Shown piece by piece: positions 32,128-41,676 of a stretch of 54,502 nt of DNA. Source of the DNA: Kitasatospora arboriphila (lineage in GTDB: Bacteria > Actinomycetota > Actinomycetes > Mycobacteriales > Mycobacteriaceae). The notes beneath the pieces were generated by a model, which worked only from the letters and a program-made list of their open reading frames with translations, did not search any database and was not told the DNA's origin. Location of the stretch: positions 1 to 54,502 of the forward strand of contig NZ_JNYV01000016.1 of the NCBI RefSeq assembly GCF_000717275.1, written 5' to 3'. Numbering within the stretch: the stretch's first letter is position 1; the number at the start of each line of letters is the position of its first letter. The position numbers and the translations under genes are program-made.

Positions 32128-34503
32128 TCACAGGTCCCCGGGCAGCTTGTCCCTGCGAATACCGCGCCACGAGGGGTGACGCAGATGACCGGTGCTCGTC
32201 CAGTCCATGAATCTCACATCGGCCACCAGCTTCGGCAGTACCCATACGGCGTCCGATTCCACGGGCCGATCGAGGCTGCCGATGAACGGCGAGGTCTTGC
32301 GGCGCAGGGGCTCGAGTTCCTCCAGCAGTGACTCGAGCTGGCTGTCGGTGAAACCGGTGCCGACCCGGCCCACATAACGCAGACCGGTTGCTTCCGGCAG
32401 CCCCATCAGCAGTGACCCGATGCGTTGACTGCGGCCTCCTTTGCCGGGCCGCCAGCCGCCGATCACCACCTCGATGTCGGTCCAGTTCTTCTGTTTCCGC
32501 CACGTCTTCGTGCGCCGGCCCTGCTGATAGATCGAGTCGCGGCGCTTGGCCACCACGCCTTCCCAGCCCCGTTCCCGGCTGAAGGCAACGGCATTGGAGC
32601 CGGGCCCCTCCAGGAGCGGTGGCAGCTGCACCCGCGCATCCGACGAAAACGCCTGCGCGACTTCCTCGAGCAGCTTGCGTCGGTCCTCCCACTTGAGCTT
32701 GAGCAATGATGAACCGTTGAGGTAGAGGATGTCGAAGAGCAAGAACTTGATGTCGAGGTCCTCGGTGGCCGCGCTGCGCCCGGCGAGCCGGGTGAAGTTC
32801 GTGCGGCCTTTCTCGTCGAATGCCACCACCTCGCCGTCGAGCACCACGTCAAGCAGTCCGAGGTCGTCGGCGATGGGGTGGAGCTGGGGGAAGTCCTTGG
32901 TCATGTCGATGCCCGAACGCGACGTGAGCTGGAGCTTCCCTTCGATGTAGCGCAACAGGATCCGGTAACCGTCCCACTTGCCCTCGAAAGCCCACTTGTC
33001 GTCGGTCAGTTCTTCGATGAGCTCGTCGGTGGCGAGCATCGGTCGTGGGTCGGCGAGGCTGTCGGGCACGATCGGCCGGGGCTCGTCGGACATCAGATGC
33101 GCCAACCAGTTCTTGTCGCCGGTCTTGATCAGCGCGTACCGGCCTTGGATGCGTTCGCCGTGCAATCGGACGATGATCTCTTTGTCGCGCCACTTCTCGG
33201 TCTCGTACGTGCCGCGGTCCCAGATCTCGACATGCCCGCCGCCGTATTCCCCGGCGGGGATGTCGCCTGCGAAGTCGGCGTAGTCGATCGGGTGGTCCTC
33301 GGTCTGCACGGCGAGCCGATTCTGGTCACCGTCGAGCGGCAGGTTCTTGGGCACCGCCCACGACACGAGCACACCGCCGCGTTCGAGCCGGAAGTCGTAG
33401 TGCAGGCGGCGGGCGTGGTGCTCCTGGATCACGAAGATGGGCCCGGCGGCCTGCTCGTCTTCGGATCGGCTGTCGCCGAACGGTTCCGGCGTCTTTCGCT
33501 CGTCGCGCTTGCGCCGGTACTCCCCGAGGTCGACCACCGGCGGAGATGCCGCGGCCCGGCCGGGCGCGGGCTTCTCGGGCTCTTCTGGGTGTGCCGCGGC
33601 CTCGCCGTCGCCGGATTCTGCCTCGAGTCCGATCAGCAGGTCGCCGAACTGTTCGAGTCTGTCCGGCATCTCGTCGAACGGGATGTGCCGGATGTCCTTG
33701 TCGGCCAGCTCATCCCAGTGCCGGGGAGCGGCGACCCAGGGTTCCTCGCGGCCGCGCATCGAGTAGGGCGCCAGCGTTGTCTTGGAGGCGCTGTTCTGGC
33801 TCCAGTCCACGAACACCTTGCCGCCGCGCACTGATTTGGTCATCTGGGCAGTCACCAGATCGGGGGTCTCGTTCTGCAGCTGGGTGCCGATCTGTCTGGC
33901 GACCTTGCGTGCAGAATCCGACGAGATGGCCTTGTCGAGGCGGAAGTAGATGTGGATTCCCTTGGAGCCGCTGGTCACCGGGAAGCACGGCAGCCCGATG
34001 CCGTCGAGCATCTCCTTGATGCGCAGCGCCACCTTCGCGCACTGGAACAACGTGACGTCGGGCCCGGGATCGAGATCGAGGACCACTCGATCGGTCATGC
34101 GATCGACCTTGTACGGGACGTCGGCCTGGCCTTGCGGCAGCGTCCACTGCGGCACGTGCAGCTCCAACGCGGCTTGCTGTGCGAGCCATACGAACTCGGC
34201 GCGCGAGGTCAGCACTGGGTAGACCACCTTGCGGTCGCTGTGGTCCAGACGGACCCGGCCCAGCCACTCCGGCGCGTGGTCTGGGAGGTTCTTCTCGAAG
34301 AACGGGGTCGAGTTCACCCCGTCGGGCCACCTCTTGCGGGTCACCGGCCGGTCACGGATGTGCGGCAACATCATCGAGCTGATGTCGCTGTAGTACTCGA
34401 TCACCTGCGCCTTGACGGTCCCGGTTGCCGGGTAGATCACCTTGTCGAGGTGGGTCACGGCGATCTTGTGACCGTCGACCTCGAGTGTGTTGCGGCTGGC
34501 CAT
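32128..34503 (-). CDS. ligD: Non-homologous end-joining DNA ligase LigD (Pol-PE-Lig)
   Basis: A 791-residue three-domain repair enzyme that trims, fills and seals double-strand breaks with Ku. Order: primase-polymerase domain (1-300) with catalytic VVLDLDPGPDVT and GSKGIHIYFRL; phosphoesterase domain (about 365-480) with FVIQEHHARRLHYDFRLERG in two parts and WAVPKNLPLD; ligase domain (about 490-791) with adenylated Lys in GKWDGYRI, DGEVVAFDEKGR and EGVVAKRRDSIY. This Pol-PE-Lig order is the mycobacterial one, unlike Pseudomonas PE-Lig-Pol. The ATG at 34503 follows AGGAAAG. It is divergent from ku, 61 bases apart. Confidence 0.96.
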   Translation of the reverse strand: MASRNTLEVDGHKIAVTHLDKVIYPATGTVKAQVIEYYSDISSMMLPHIRDRPVTRKRWPDGVNSTPFFEKNLPDHAPEWLGRVRLDHSDRKVVYPVLTSRAEFVWLAQQAALELHVPQWTLPQGQADVPYKVDRMTDRVVLDLDPGPDVTLFQCAKVALRIKEMLDGIGLPCFPVTSGSKGIHIYFRLDKAISSDSARKVARQIGTQLQNETPDLVTAQMTKSVRGGKVFVDWSQNSASKTTLAPYSMRGREEPWVAAPRHWDELADKDIRHIPFDEMPDRLEQFGDLLIGLEAESGDGEAAAHPEEPEKPAPGRAAASPPVVDLGEYRRKRDERKTPEPFGDSRSEDEQAAGPIFVIQEHHARRLHYDFRLERGGVLVSWAVPKNLPLDGDQNRLAVQTEDHPIDYADFAGDIPAGEYGGGHVEIWDRGTYETEKWRDKEIIVRLHGERIQGRYALIKTGDKNWLAHLMSDEPRPIVPDSLADPRPMLATDELIEELTDDKWAFEGKWDGYRILLRYIEGKLQLTSRSGIDMTKDFPQLHPIADDLGLLDVVLDGEVVAFDEKGRTNFTRLAGRSAATEDLDIKFLLFDILYLNGSSLLKLKWEDRRKLLEEVAQAFSSDARVQLPPLLEGPGSNAVAFSRERGWEGVVAKRRDSIYQQGRRTKTWRKQKNWTDIEVVIGGWRPGKGGRSQRIGSLLMGLPEATGLRYVGRVGTGFTDSQLESLLEELEPLRRKTSPFIGSLDRPVESDAVWVLPKLVADVRFMDWTSTGHLRHPSWRGIRRDKLPGDL

Positions 34504-34564
34504 GGCTCGGACTTTCCTGGTGGAGGGGGCTGCGTCTTGTGCGAGATACCTGCACAATGACGAT

Positions 34565-35515
34565 ATGCGCTCGATCTGGAAAGGCGATCTCAGCTTTGGT
34601 TTGGTCAACGTACCGGTCAAGGTCTATTCAGCGACCGAGAGTCACGATCGCAAATCCCACCAGGTCGACTCGAACGATGGCACCCGCATCCGCTATCGAA
34701 AGGTCCGCGAGGGCACCGACGAAGAAGTCGAGTTCTCGCAGATCGCGAACGCGTACGAGAGCGACACCGGTCAGACCGTGGTGCTGACCAAAGACGATCT
34801 GGCCGAGCTGCCCGTCCAGCGCAGTCCGGAGATCTCGATCACCGACTTCGTCCCGGTTGATCAGGTCGACCCGATCTACTTCGACAAGCCGTATTACTTG
34901 GAGCCGGCCAGCAAGTCGCCGAAGGCGTACGCGCTGATGCGCGAGGCTCTCAAAGACACAGACCGGCTGGCCATCGCCACCTTCACCCTCCGTAATCGCA
35001 CCCGGTTGGCAGCACTACGAGTGGTCGGAAATGTACTGACCCTCCAGACGTTGCTCTGGCCGGACGAAGTCCGTGAGGCGGCGTTCCCGTCACTCGACGA
35101 GTCGCCCGACCTCAAGCCGCAGGAACTCAAAATGGCTGCCTCGCTCATCGAGTCGATGTCGGCGGATTTCGACCCGAGCCAGTACGAGGACACCTATCAG
35201 AACGAGTTGAGCAAGCTGATCGAGGCCAAGGCCGAGGGCACCGAAGCGTTCACCGCACCCGAGAAGGCGGACGACGAAGACGACGACTCCGAGGTGGCCG
35301 ACCTGCTCGCTGCGCTGCGCGCATCGGTGAAGAACCGCACCGGCTCGGCCGACGACACCGAAGACTCCGACGACAGCGAGGACTCCGATTCGGGCAAGAC
35401 GCCCGCGAAGAAGACGGCCGCGAAAAAGGCACCTGCCAAGAAAGCTCCGGCCAAGAAGGCTGCGGCAAAAACAACCGCTGCCAAGAAGGCCCCGGCAAAG
35501 CGTAAGGCCGGCTGA
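34565..35515 (+). CDS. ku: Ku protein, DNA double-strand break end-binding
   Basis: A 316-residue bacterial Ku. Seen: MRSIWKGDLSFGLVNVPVKVY, YLEPASKSPKAYALMREALK and RNRTRLAALRV of the ring-forming core (to about 255), an acidic linker (DDEDDDSEVADLL), and a Lys-rich tail of KKAPAKKAPAKKAAAK type (about 283-316) like histone H1 tails and the extended C-terminus of mycobacterial Ku. It binds broken ends as a homodimer and recruits LigD, encoded divergently. No ribosome binding site precedes the ATG at 34565; a CACAAT hexamer at 34553-34558 would allow a leaderless message, but the -35 element is weak. Confidence 0.95.
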   Translation: MRSIWKGDLSFGLVNVPVKVYSATESHDRKSHQVDSNDGTRIRYRKVREGTDEEVEFSQIANAYESDTGQTVVLTKDDLAELPVQRSPEISITDFVPVDQVDPIYFDKPYYLEPASKSPKAYALMREALKDTDRLAIATFTLRNRTRLAALRVVGNVLTLQTLLWPDEVREAAFPSLDESPDLKPQELKMAASLIESMSADFDPSQYEDTYQNELSKLIEAKAEGTEAFTAPEKADDEDDDSEVADLLAALRASVKNRTGSADDTEDSDDSEDSDSGKTPAKKTAAKKAPAKKAPAKKAAAKTTAAKKAPAKRKAG

Positions 35516-35637
35516 CACGAAGCCGCGGTTGACCTGCGGTCATACCGAATATCATCCGTGAGGCCGATGGCCGTCGCTCGGTCCTCTGGCAATCTGGACA
35601 GATCGAACAGCAACAGAAACAAGAAGCCGGTGGCGCA

Positions 35638-38436
35638 GTGAGCGAACCGATGAGCGCCAGAGCCCGTCGGCGCGTCACCGCCATCGAGATCGCCGAAGCA
35701 GCGGCCCTCGCAGACGTCGCGGCGGCGATCTGTGTATTGAGCCGGTTCCTGCCCATCGGGGGCGCGGCCTCATTGGTCGCATCCGTCCCGTTCGCGATCC
35801 TTGCCGGGCGTCGACGGCTGCGGGTGAGTCTGCTCGGCGCGCTCACCGGGTACATCGTGGCGTTCTTGTTCGGCGGGTTCTCCGCCGCGAACCTGGTCGG
35901 AAGCGCGGCGATCTTCGGCACGCTCTCGGGAATCGCGTTACGTCGTGGGTGGAACGCTCCCCGGGTCACCCTCACCGCACTGTTCGCGATCGCGGTGCCG
36001 TCGGCGGCTGTCGCGACCGGTCTTCTGGCGCTGTTCACCGATTACCGCGAGTTCATGATCAAACAGATCGACAACGGGTGGCGGGGCACCAAGCGATTGA
36101 TGGACAACGCGGGCTTCGATCAGTTCACGTCCGTAATCGACCCGGCGGTCAACTGGTGTCTCGACTACTGGTGGATCGCGATTCCCGCGTCCGGAATTGC
36201 GGGGGTCACGTTCTCCGCACTGACCGTGTTCCTCCTTCATCGCCGGCCGGTCCCGCCGATGATCGCCCGACTGGGCACACCGCACACCGACGAACGACGT
36301 CCCGACGCCGGCCCCGTCGGCCCCTTGCCCGTGCGTCTGGACAACGTCGCCGTCACCTACCCGGGTGCAACAGAGCCGGTCATCGCGGATGTGTCGATGA
36401 CCCTCGCGGCCGGGGAACTGGTGGCGGTGACGGGGCCCAATGGAGTCGGCAAGTCGACTCTCGCGAAAGTGGTCGCCGGACGTGATCCCACCGCAGGCAC
36501 CGTCAGCCGGCCGGGGGCGGTCGGACTGGGTCGTCCGGGTGGCACCGCGGTGATCAGCCAGCGGCCCGAGACCCAGGTGTTGGGCATGGTGGTGGCCGAT
36601 GACCTGGCGTGGGGCAATCCCGGGCTCACCGAAACCCAGATGGAGGCATTGCTCGATCAAGTCGGTCTGGGCGGGATGCTGTACCGCGAGACGGGGACGC
36701 TGTCGGGTGGTCAGCTGCAACGTCTTGCGATAGCGGCGGCGCTGTCCCGACATCCTGCTGTGCTCATCAGTGACGAATCCACGGCGATGATCGACCAGGA
36801 GGGTCGCGCGGCGGTCAACGGCATCTTCCGGTCGCTCGCCGACCACGGTGAGACCGCCGTACTCCAGATCACCCACGACACCGACGAATCGGCCGTCGCC
36901 GACCGGGAGATCGCGCTGGACTCCCGGCAATCGTCGGTGTCCACCAAGCTGCGGACCACCACCGGCGCCGGCCGCGCAATCCGCGGCGCCCAGGTCAGCC
37001 TGATCGACGTCGGGTACGCCCACGACGCCGGGACGCCCTGGCACAACCAAATCTTCAGCGGGTTGAACCTGCACTTCGAGCCGGGCTCGGCCGTGCTGCT
37101 CACCGGCCCCAACGGCGCCGGCAAGTCCACCCTTGCAAGGGTGATGACCGGGCTGCAGCAGCCCACCTCGGGCCGGGTGCTGGTCGACGGGATGCCGGTG
37201 CAGAACGGTCGGCAGCATGCGTTGCTCGGGTTCCAGTACTCGCGTCTTCAGATCGTTCGGTCCCGCGCCCGCGCGGACGTCAAAGATGCCGCGGGTGTCG
37301 ACGACACCGCGGCCAACGCGGCGTTGCTCGAACTCGGCCTCAACTCCGCGGTCATCGGTGACGCGCTGGTGGACGAGCTGTCGGTGGGTCAGCAACGCCG
37401 GGTTGCCCTGGCCGGGCTACTCGCCTGCAAGCCGCGACTGCTGGTTCTCGACGAGCCGCTCGCCGGTCTGGACGCCCCGGCCCGCGCCGCGATGGTCGCC
37501 GCGCTGCAGCGGGTGAAGGCGTCGGGCACCACACTCGTGGTGATCTCGCATGATGTCGGTGAGCTCGACGAGCTCGTCGACAGGACGATTGTCGTCGACG
37601 AGGGCACCGTCGACGGGCAGCCGGTCACGCCGGCCCCGCCGCCGTCGAGTCTGAAATCCACCGCGAACCTGGCCAGCGTGGTGCGCACGCTGCCCCACGC
37701 CTCACCCGCGCGCACATGGTGGGTGGGGACAAAACTCGTGGTGTTGGCGGCGATCGCGCTGATGTTCGCGCTCGAACCCACCTGGCTCAGTGTTGCCGTC
37801 GGCGCCACCATCGCCGCAGCCTGGACCGTACTGGGCAGGGTGCCGCGCGCTGCCGTTCCCCGACTGCCACTCTGGCTCGTCGGGATCACACTCTTCGGCG
37901 GGTTCATCACCGCCCTCGGCGGCGACGAACCGTACGTCACCGTCGGCGGGGTGGAGTTCGGGCTGGGCGGTGCCGCGTACTGGGGAATCCTCATCTGCAT
38001 GACGGTCATCTCGCTGTACAGCGCGTTGCTGTTCTGCTGGACCACCCCGATGGTCGAGATACCTGCGTTTGCTCAGCGGCTGGTCGGGTGGGCGGCGCGG
38101 CTGGGCATCCCCGCGCAGTCGGCCGCGGTGTCGGTGGCCCTCGCGCTGCGGTTGTGTCCCTTCCTGATCAGTGACTTCCGCACCCTGCTGCAGACCATCG
38201 CCCAGCGCAGGTCCGACAAAGAGCAGACGGCGCGGGAGAGGATCAACGGGTGGGCGGCCTGTCTGCCGATCGTCTGTTCACTTGCCTGCCAGAACGGACG
38301 CGAGCTCGCGGCCGCCATCGAAGCCCGAGGTGGCGTGGGATCGGTGTCCCGATCTGACCGGAGTCCGAGATTTATGGACCTCCTCGTGCTTATCGTGGTC
38401 CTCGGGTCGGTAGGCGCGGTCGTCGCGCTGGGATGA
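35638..38436 (+). CDS. ECF-type transporter fused in one chain (membrane domain, two ATPases, T component)
   Basis: A 932-residue protein joining parts that are normally separate. Residues 1-210 hold about five membrane helices (FLPIGGAASLVASVPFAIL, LLGALTGYIVAFLFGG and others), a DUF2232/S-component-like region. ATPase 1 (about 222-430) has Walker A GPNGVGKST near 266, signature LSGGQLQR and THDTDE. ATPase 2 (about 455-665) has Walker A GPNGAGKST near 489, a degenerate signature LSVGQQRR, Walker B LLVLDEPLAG and SHDVGE. Residues 690-932 are an EcfT-like membrane part ending AIEARGG. This would be a complete energy-coupling module for a vitamin or metal. The substrate is unknown. The start is a GTG at 35638. 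Confidence 0.87.
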   Translation: MSEPMSARARRRVTAIEIAEAAALADVAAAICVLSRFLPIGGAASLVASVPFAILAGRRRLRVSLLGALTGYIVAFLFGGFSAANLVGSAAIFGTLSGIALRRGWNAPRVTLTALFAIAVPSAAVATGLLALFTDYREFMIKQIDNGWRGTKRLMDNAGFDQFTSVIDPAVNWCLDYWWIAIPASGIAGVTFSALTVFLLHRRPVPPMIARLGTPHTDERRPDAGPVGPLPVRLDNVAVTYPGATEPVIADVSMTLAAGELVAVTGPNGVGKSTLAKVVAGRDPTAGTVSRPGAVGLGRPGGTAVISQRPETQVLGMVVADDLAWGNPGLTETQMEALLDQVGLGGMLYRETGTLSGGQLQRLAIAAALSRHPAVLISDESTAMIDQEGRAAVNGIFRSLADHGETAVLQITHDTDESAVADREIALDSRQSSVSTKLRTTTGAGRAIRGAQVSLIDVGYAHDAGTPWHNQIFSGLNLHFEPGSAVLLTGPNGAGKSTLARVMTGLQQPTSGRVLVDGMPVQNGRQHALLGFQYSRLQIVRSRARADVKDAAGVDDTAANAALLELGLNSAVIGDALVDELSVGQQRRVALAGLLACKPRLLVLDEPLAGLDAPARAAMVAALQRVKASGTTLVVISHDVGELDELVDRTIVVDEGTVDGQPVTPAPPPSSLKSTANLASVVRTLPHASPARTWWVGTKLVVLAAIALMFALEPTWLSVAVGATIAAAWTVLGRVPRAAVPRLPLWLVGITLFGGFITALGGDEPYVTVGGVEFGLGGAAYWGILICMTVISLYSALLFCWTTPMVEIPAFAQRLVGWAARLGIPAQSAAVSVALALRLCPFLISDFRTLLQTIAQRRSDKEQTARERINGWAACLPIVCSLACQNGRELAAAIEARGGVGSVSRSDRSPRFMDLLVLIVVLGSVGAVVALG

Positions 38437-38501
38437 GCCCCCGCGGCCACGGCCGCGCGCGGGCAGACGGCCCGGTGCCGCGACAACTGGAGGTCTGCGC
38501 A

Positions 38502-40064
38502 GTGATCGACGATCAACGGCAAGAGCACATCGGAGGGCAAGAGCGCCCGGAAGTGCCCGACGTCTCTGACACGGACATCCCCTTCACCGACGTCGTCATC
38601 ATCGGTGCGGGGCTGTCAGGGATCGGCGCGGCCTACCGGATCGCCGAGAAGAACCCATCGCTCACCTACACGCTGCTCGAGCGCCGTTCCAGGATCGGCG
38701 GAACCTGGGACCTGTTCCGGTACCCAGGAATCCGCTCGGACAGCGACATCTTCACCCTCAGCTTTCCGTACGAGCCCTGGACGCGTGAGGAGTCGGTGGC
38801 CGACGGCGACCACATTCGCGACTACATCACGGCCACCGCACACAAGTACGGCATCGACCGGCACATCCGATTCGACACCAAAGTCCGGTCGGCCGACTGG
38901 GATTCGTCCACCGACACCTGGACCGTGCATGCCGAGCAGGGCGGCACCGAGACCACGTTCCGGTGCCGGTTCCTGTTCTTCGGCACGGGCTATTACAACT
39001 ACGACGAGGGCTACACACCTGAGTTCGAGGGTCTGGAGAACTTCGCCGGCCAGGTGATCCATCCGCAGTTCTGGCCCGAGGATCTCGACGTCACCGGCAA
39101 GAAGGTGGTGGTGATCGGCAGCGGGGCGACGGCGATCACGCTGATCCCGGCCCTTGCCGAGGCAGCGGACTCGGTGACGATGCTCCAGCGAACCCCCACG
39201 TACATAATCTCGATGCCAAAGGTGGAGCCGCTGGCCAATGCGATCCGAAAGGTGCTGCCGCGCAAGATCGCCCACAACGTGGTTCGGTGGCGCAACGTTC
39301 TGCTGAACTCCTTCATCTATCTCGTCGCACGCAAGTCGCCCGGCGTCGCGAAGCGGTTCCTGCGCAACATCGCCGTCCGTAACCTCCCCGAGGGCTACGA
39401 CGTCGACACCCATTTCAAACCCTCCTATCAGCCGTGGGATCAACGGATGTGTCTGGCGCCGGGTGCTGATCTGTACAAGGCCATCGCCGAGGGCAAGGCA
39501 TCCGTGGTGACCGACCACATCGAGACGTTCGACTCCGATGGGATCCGGCTCCGGTCAGGGGAGCACCTGGACGCCGACATCATCGTCACGGCCACCGGAC
39601 TGCAACTGCAAGCGCTCGGCGGGATCGCCGTCAGCGTCGATGGTGAGGACGTCAAACCGAGTGATCGATTCGTCTACAAGGGCCACATGCTCGAAGACGT
39701 ACCGAACATGTCCTGGTGTGTGGGCTACACCAACGCATCGTGGACGCTGCGTGCCGACATGACGGCGCAATCGGTGGCAAAGTTGCTGTCGCACATGACG
39801 TCCCATGGTTACACCCACGCTTACCCGCATCTCGGCGACGAGGTGCTCACCGAGAAGTTCGCGTGGGACATCAAGGCGGGTTACGTCCTGCGATCGCCCC
39901 ATGCGCTGCCGAAGTCGGGCACCAGGCGTCCGTGGAACGTGCGGCAGAATTTCCTTCTCGATTCCCTCGATCACCGGTTCGATCGCATCGGCGAATCGAT
40001 GATCTTCGGCCGGGCCACCACTCCCGCCACCGCACCGACGGTCTCCGAGTCGTCCGTGCGGTGA
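38502..40064 (+). CDS. Baeyer-Villiger-type FAD monooxygenase, EthA-like
   Basis: A 520-residue flavin monooxygenase strongly resembling M. tuberculosis EthA, which activates thioamide drugs and converts ketones to esters. Seen: DVVIIGAGLSGIGAAYRIAE for FAD, GGTWDLFRYPGIRSDSD, FFGTGYYNYDEGYTPEFEG with the fingerprint region FAGQVIHPQFWPEDLDVTGK, VVVIGSGATAITLIPAL for NADPH, and VGYTNASWTLRADM. The GTG at 38502 is preferred because GGAGGT stands at 38489-38494; an ATG at 38433 overlapping the transporter stop is the alternative. A TetR gene follows 13 bases later on the same strand, whereas EthR is divergent from ethA in M. tuberculosis. Confidence 0.92.
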   Translation: MIDDQRQEHIGGQERPEVPDVSDTDIPFTDVVIIGAGLSGIGAAYRIAEKNPSLTYTLLERRSRIGGTWDLFRYPGIRSDSDIFTLSFPYEPWTREESVADGDHIRDYITATAHKYGIDRHIRFDTKVRSADWDSSTDTWTVHAEQGGTETTFRCRFLFFGTGYYNYDEGYTPEFEGLENFAGQVIHPQFWPEDLDVTGKKVVVIGSGATAITLIPALAEAADSVTMLQRTPTYIISMPKVEPLANAIRKVLPRKIAHNVVRWRNVLLNSFIYLVARKSPGVAKRFLRNIAVRNLPEGYDVDTHFKPSYQPWDQRMCLAPGADLYKAIAEGKASVVTDHIETFDSDGIRLRSGEHLDADIIVTATGLQLQALGGIAVSVDGEDVKPSDRFVYKGHMLEDVPNMSWCVGYTNASWTLRADMTAQSVAKLLSHMTSHGYTHAYPHLGDEVLTEKFAWDIKAGYVLRSPHALPKSGTRRPWNVRQNFLLDSLDHRFDRIGESMIFGRATTPATAPTVSESSVR

Positions 40065-40077
40065 TTGAATCGGTGCG

Positions 40078-40665
40078 GTGAGCACATCGGACACAGAAGC
40101 TGACGAGCCGAGGCCTCCGGGCAGGCCTCGCGACGGTTCGATCGACGACCGGATAGTCGCGGTGACCCGCGAAATGCTCCTCGATGTCGGGTGGGAGGGT
40201 CTGAGCCTGCGTGCTGTCGCGGCAAAGGCCGGCGTCGGGCGGGCGAGTCTGCGTCGCCGGTGGCGTACCAAGGCCGAACTGGTGCTGCATGCGATCCTCG
40301 GGCCGGAGCCCGACATGTCGCGGTTCGACGGATCCGACCGGGTGCAGTGGATCACCGAGACGGTCAACGGAAGTCACGAATTGTTCGCCACCCCGGAGGT
40401 GCGGGCCGCGGTCCCCGGATTGCTTCAGGCGCTGCGGGAGAACGATGACCTACGTCGGCGGCTGTGGTCGGATTTCAGTGGGCCGCCCGCATCGCTGTTC
40501 GCCGCCGACCCGGAGTCGACCAGGTCTGCCGATCCGGATATCGATGCCCGCGCCATCTTGGCCCTCGCCGCGGGGTCGGCGCTGTTCCTCAGCGCGGTGG
40601 CCACCGACGACGACTCCGATGTCCTGCGACGCAGGATCGTCGAAATCCTCACGGCCGCTTTGTGA
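40078..40665 (+). CDS. TetR-family transcriptional regulator
   Basis: A 195-residue regulator with the N-terminal RPPGRPRDGSIDDRIVAVTREMLLDVGW then LSLRAVAAKAGVGRASLRRRW as helix-turn-helix. The end of the HTH lacks the usual YxHF and reads RRRWRTKAEL, common in the TetR_C_16-like subgroup. It starts at a GTG at 40078, 13 bases after the EthA-like gene, so it is probably cotranscribed and may control that operon. It converges on an extended SDR gene 22 bases away. Confidence 0.85.
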   Translation: MSTSDTEADEPRPPGRPRDGSIDDRIVAVTREMLLDVGWEGLSLRAVAAKAGVGRASLRRRWRTKAELVLHAILGPEPDMSRFDGSDRVQWITETVNGSHELFATPEVRAAVPGLLQALRENDDLRRRLWSDFSGPPASLFAADPESTRSADPDIDARAILALAAGSALFLSAVATDDDSDVLRRRIVEILTAAL

Positions 40666-40687
40666 TGCATGTCTTCGCCCGATCGGA

Positions 40688-41665
40688 TCACTTCGGTGAT
40701 GCGGTGGTGAAGGTTTCGAGGATCGCGGTCTCCGCCGAACGCCAGGTCAGGGCGAGATCGGTGCGGGTCAACGAGTCGTCCGTCGGCGTGGCCGCCGTCA
40801 GCAACTGTGCGGCCTCATAACTCAGTCCGCCGATCGGAACAATCCCGGCCACGGTGTCGGCGATCCGACCCAGCGTACGGAACACGCTGCCCGGCAAGGG
40901 TATCCGAACGAATCGGCGCCCTGTTCCGCGTTCGAGCAAATCGATCATGCGTGCAAACGTCAGCATCTGACCGCCCATGATGTACCGACGCGGACCGCGT
41001 CCAGGCGTCATCATCGCCACGTGTGCGTCGGCCACATCGCGAACGTCGATCATCTGCATACCCCCGTCGACCACCGGCGCGATCCTCGAACGGACGATGG
41101 GCGCCCAGCCACGCTCGGTCACGCCCGCGGCCGTCTGCAGCGCCGGCCCGACAACGCTCGCCGGGTACGTCACCACCACCGGCGCGCCCGACTGCTGAAG
41201 CTCCCGAGCCACCCGGTCGGCATATGCCTTGGTCTGCCCGTAGGCGCTGCGGGCGGTGGCGGTGGGACTATCCGGTCCGATCACTGGGTCGGGGGAGGGG
41301 AACAGTGCGGCATAACTGCTCACCAGGACCACCGGATCGAGGCCGGCGTCCACCGCGGTTCGCAAGGTCGCCTCGGTTGCGTGAGCGTTGATCTGCCACA
41401 TCAGGTCGGCCTGCCGGTCGTCGGTCCCGACGACGCCGGCTGCATGGATCAGGGCGTCGCAGCCCTCGAGCAGGCTCTTCACAACCGATGCATCTCGCAC
41501 GTCACCCGTCAGAACGGAGGCACGTCCCGACGGTGCCAACCGGGCGACGAGGGACGGATCCTCGTGCGGTGCCACCAGTACCCGGAGGTCGAAACCCGCG
41601 CGGTCGAGATCGTTGAGGATGTGTGCACCGACGTACCCGGTGCCGCCGGTGATCGCTACCCGCAT
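40688..41665 (-). CDS. NAD-dependent epimerase/dehydratase-family (extended SDR) protein
   Basis: A 325-residue extended SDR. Seen: AITGGTGYVGAHIL with the TGxxGxxG nucleotide motif near residue 6, LTGDVRDASVVKSLL, ALIHAAGVVG, VLVSSYAALF and the catalytic YGQTKAYADRVA. The C-terminal substrate part contains YIMGGQMLTFARMIDLLE. Members of this group act on sugar nucleotides, sterols (3-beta-HSD-like) or carbonyl compounds. It lies 11 bases after the Rv2002-like SDR on the same strand, so they form an operon, and joint action on a steroid or hydroxyacyl lipid is plausible. Confidence 0.88.
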   Translation of the reverse strand: MRVAITGGTGYVGAHILNDLDRAGFDLRVLVAPHEDPSLVARLAPSGRASVLTGDVRDASVVKSLLEGCDALIHAAGVVGTDDRQADLMWQINAHATEATLRTAVDAGLDPVVLVSSYAALFPSPDPVIGPDSPTATARSAYGQTKAYADRVARELQQSGAPVVVTYPASVVGPALQTAAGVTERGWAPIVRSRIAPVVDGGMQMIDVRDVADAHVAMMTPGRGPRRYIMGGQMLTFARMIDLLERGTGRRFVRIPLPGSVFRTLGRIADTVAGIVPIGGLSYEAAQLLTAATPTDDSLTRTDLALTWRSAETAILETFTTASPK

Positions 41666-41676
41666 GCCGGCCCTGG

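Noticed and set aside
31187..32179. A 330-codon plus-strand frame opposite the metallophosphoesterase
   Set aside because: The minus strand carries all five metal-binding blocks and an AGGAGG site; the plus frame has neither motif nor start signal.
35938..37395. A 485-codon minus-strand frame opposite the ECF transporter gene
   Set aside because: Shadow of a gene whose Walker and signature motifs are all in frame on the plus strand.
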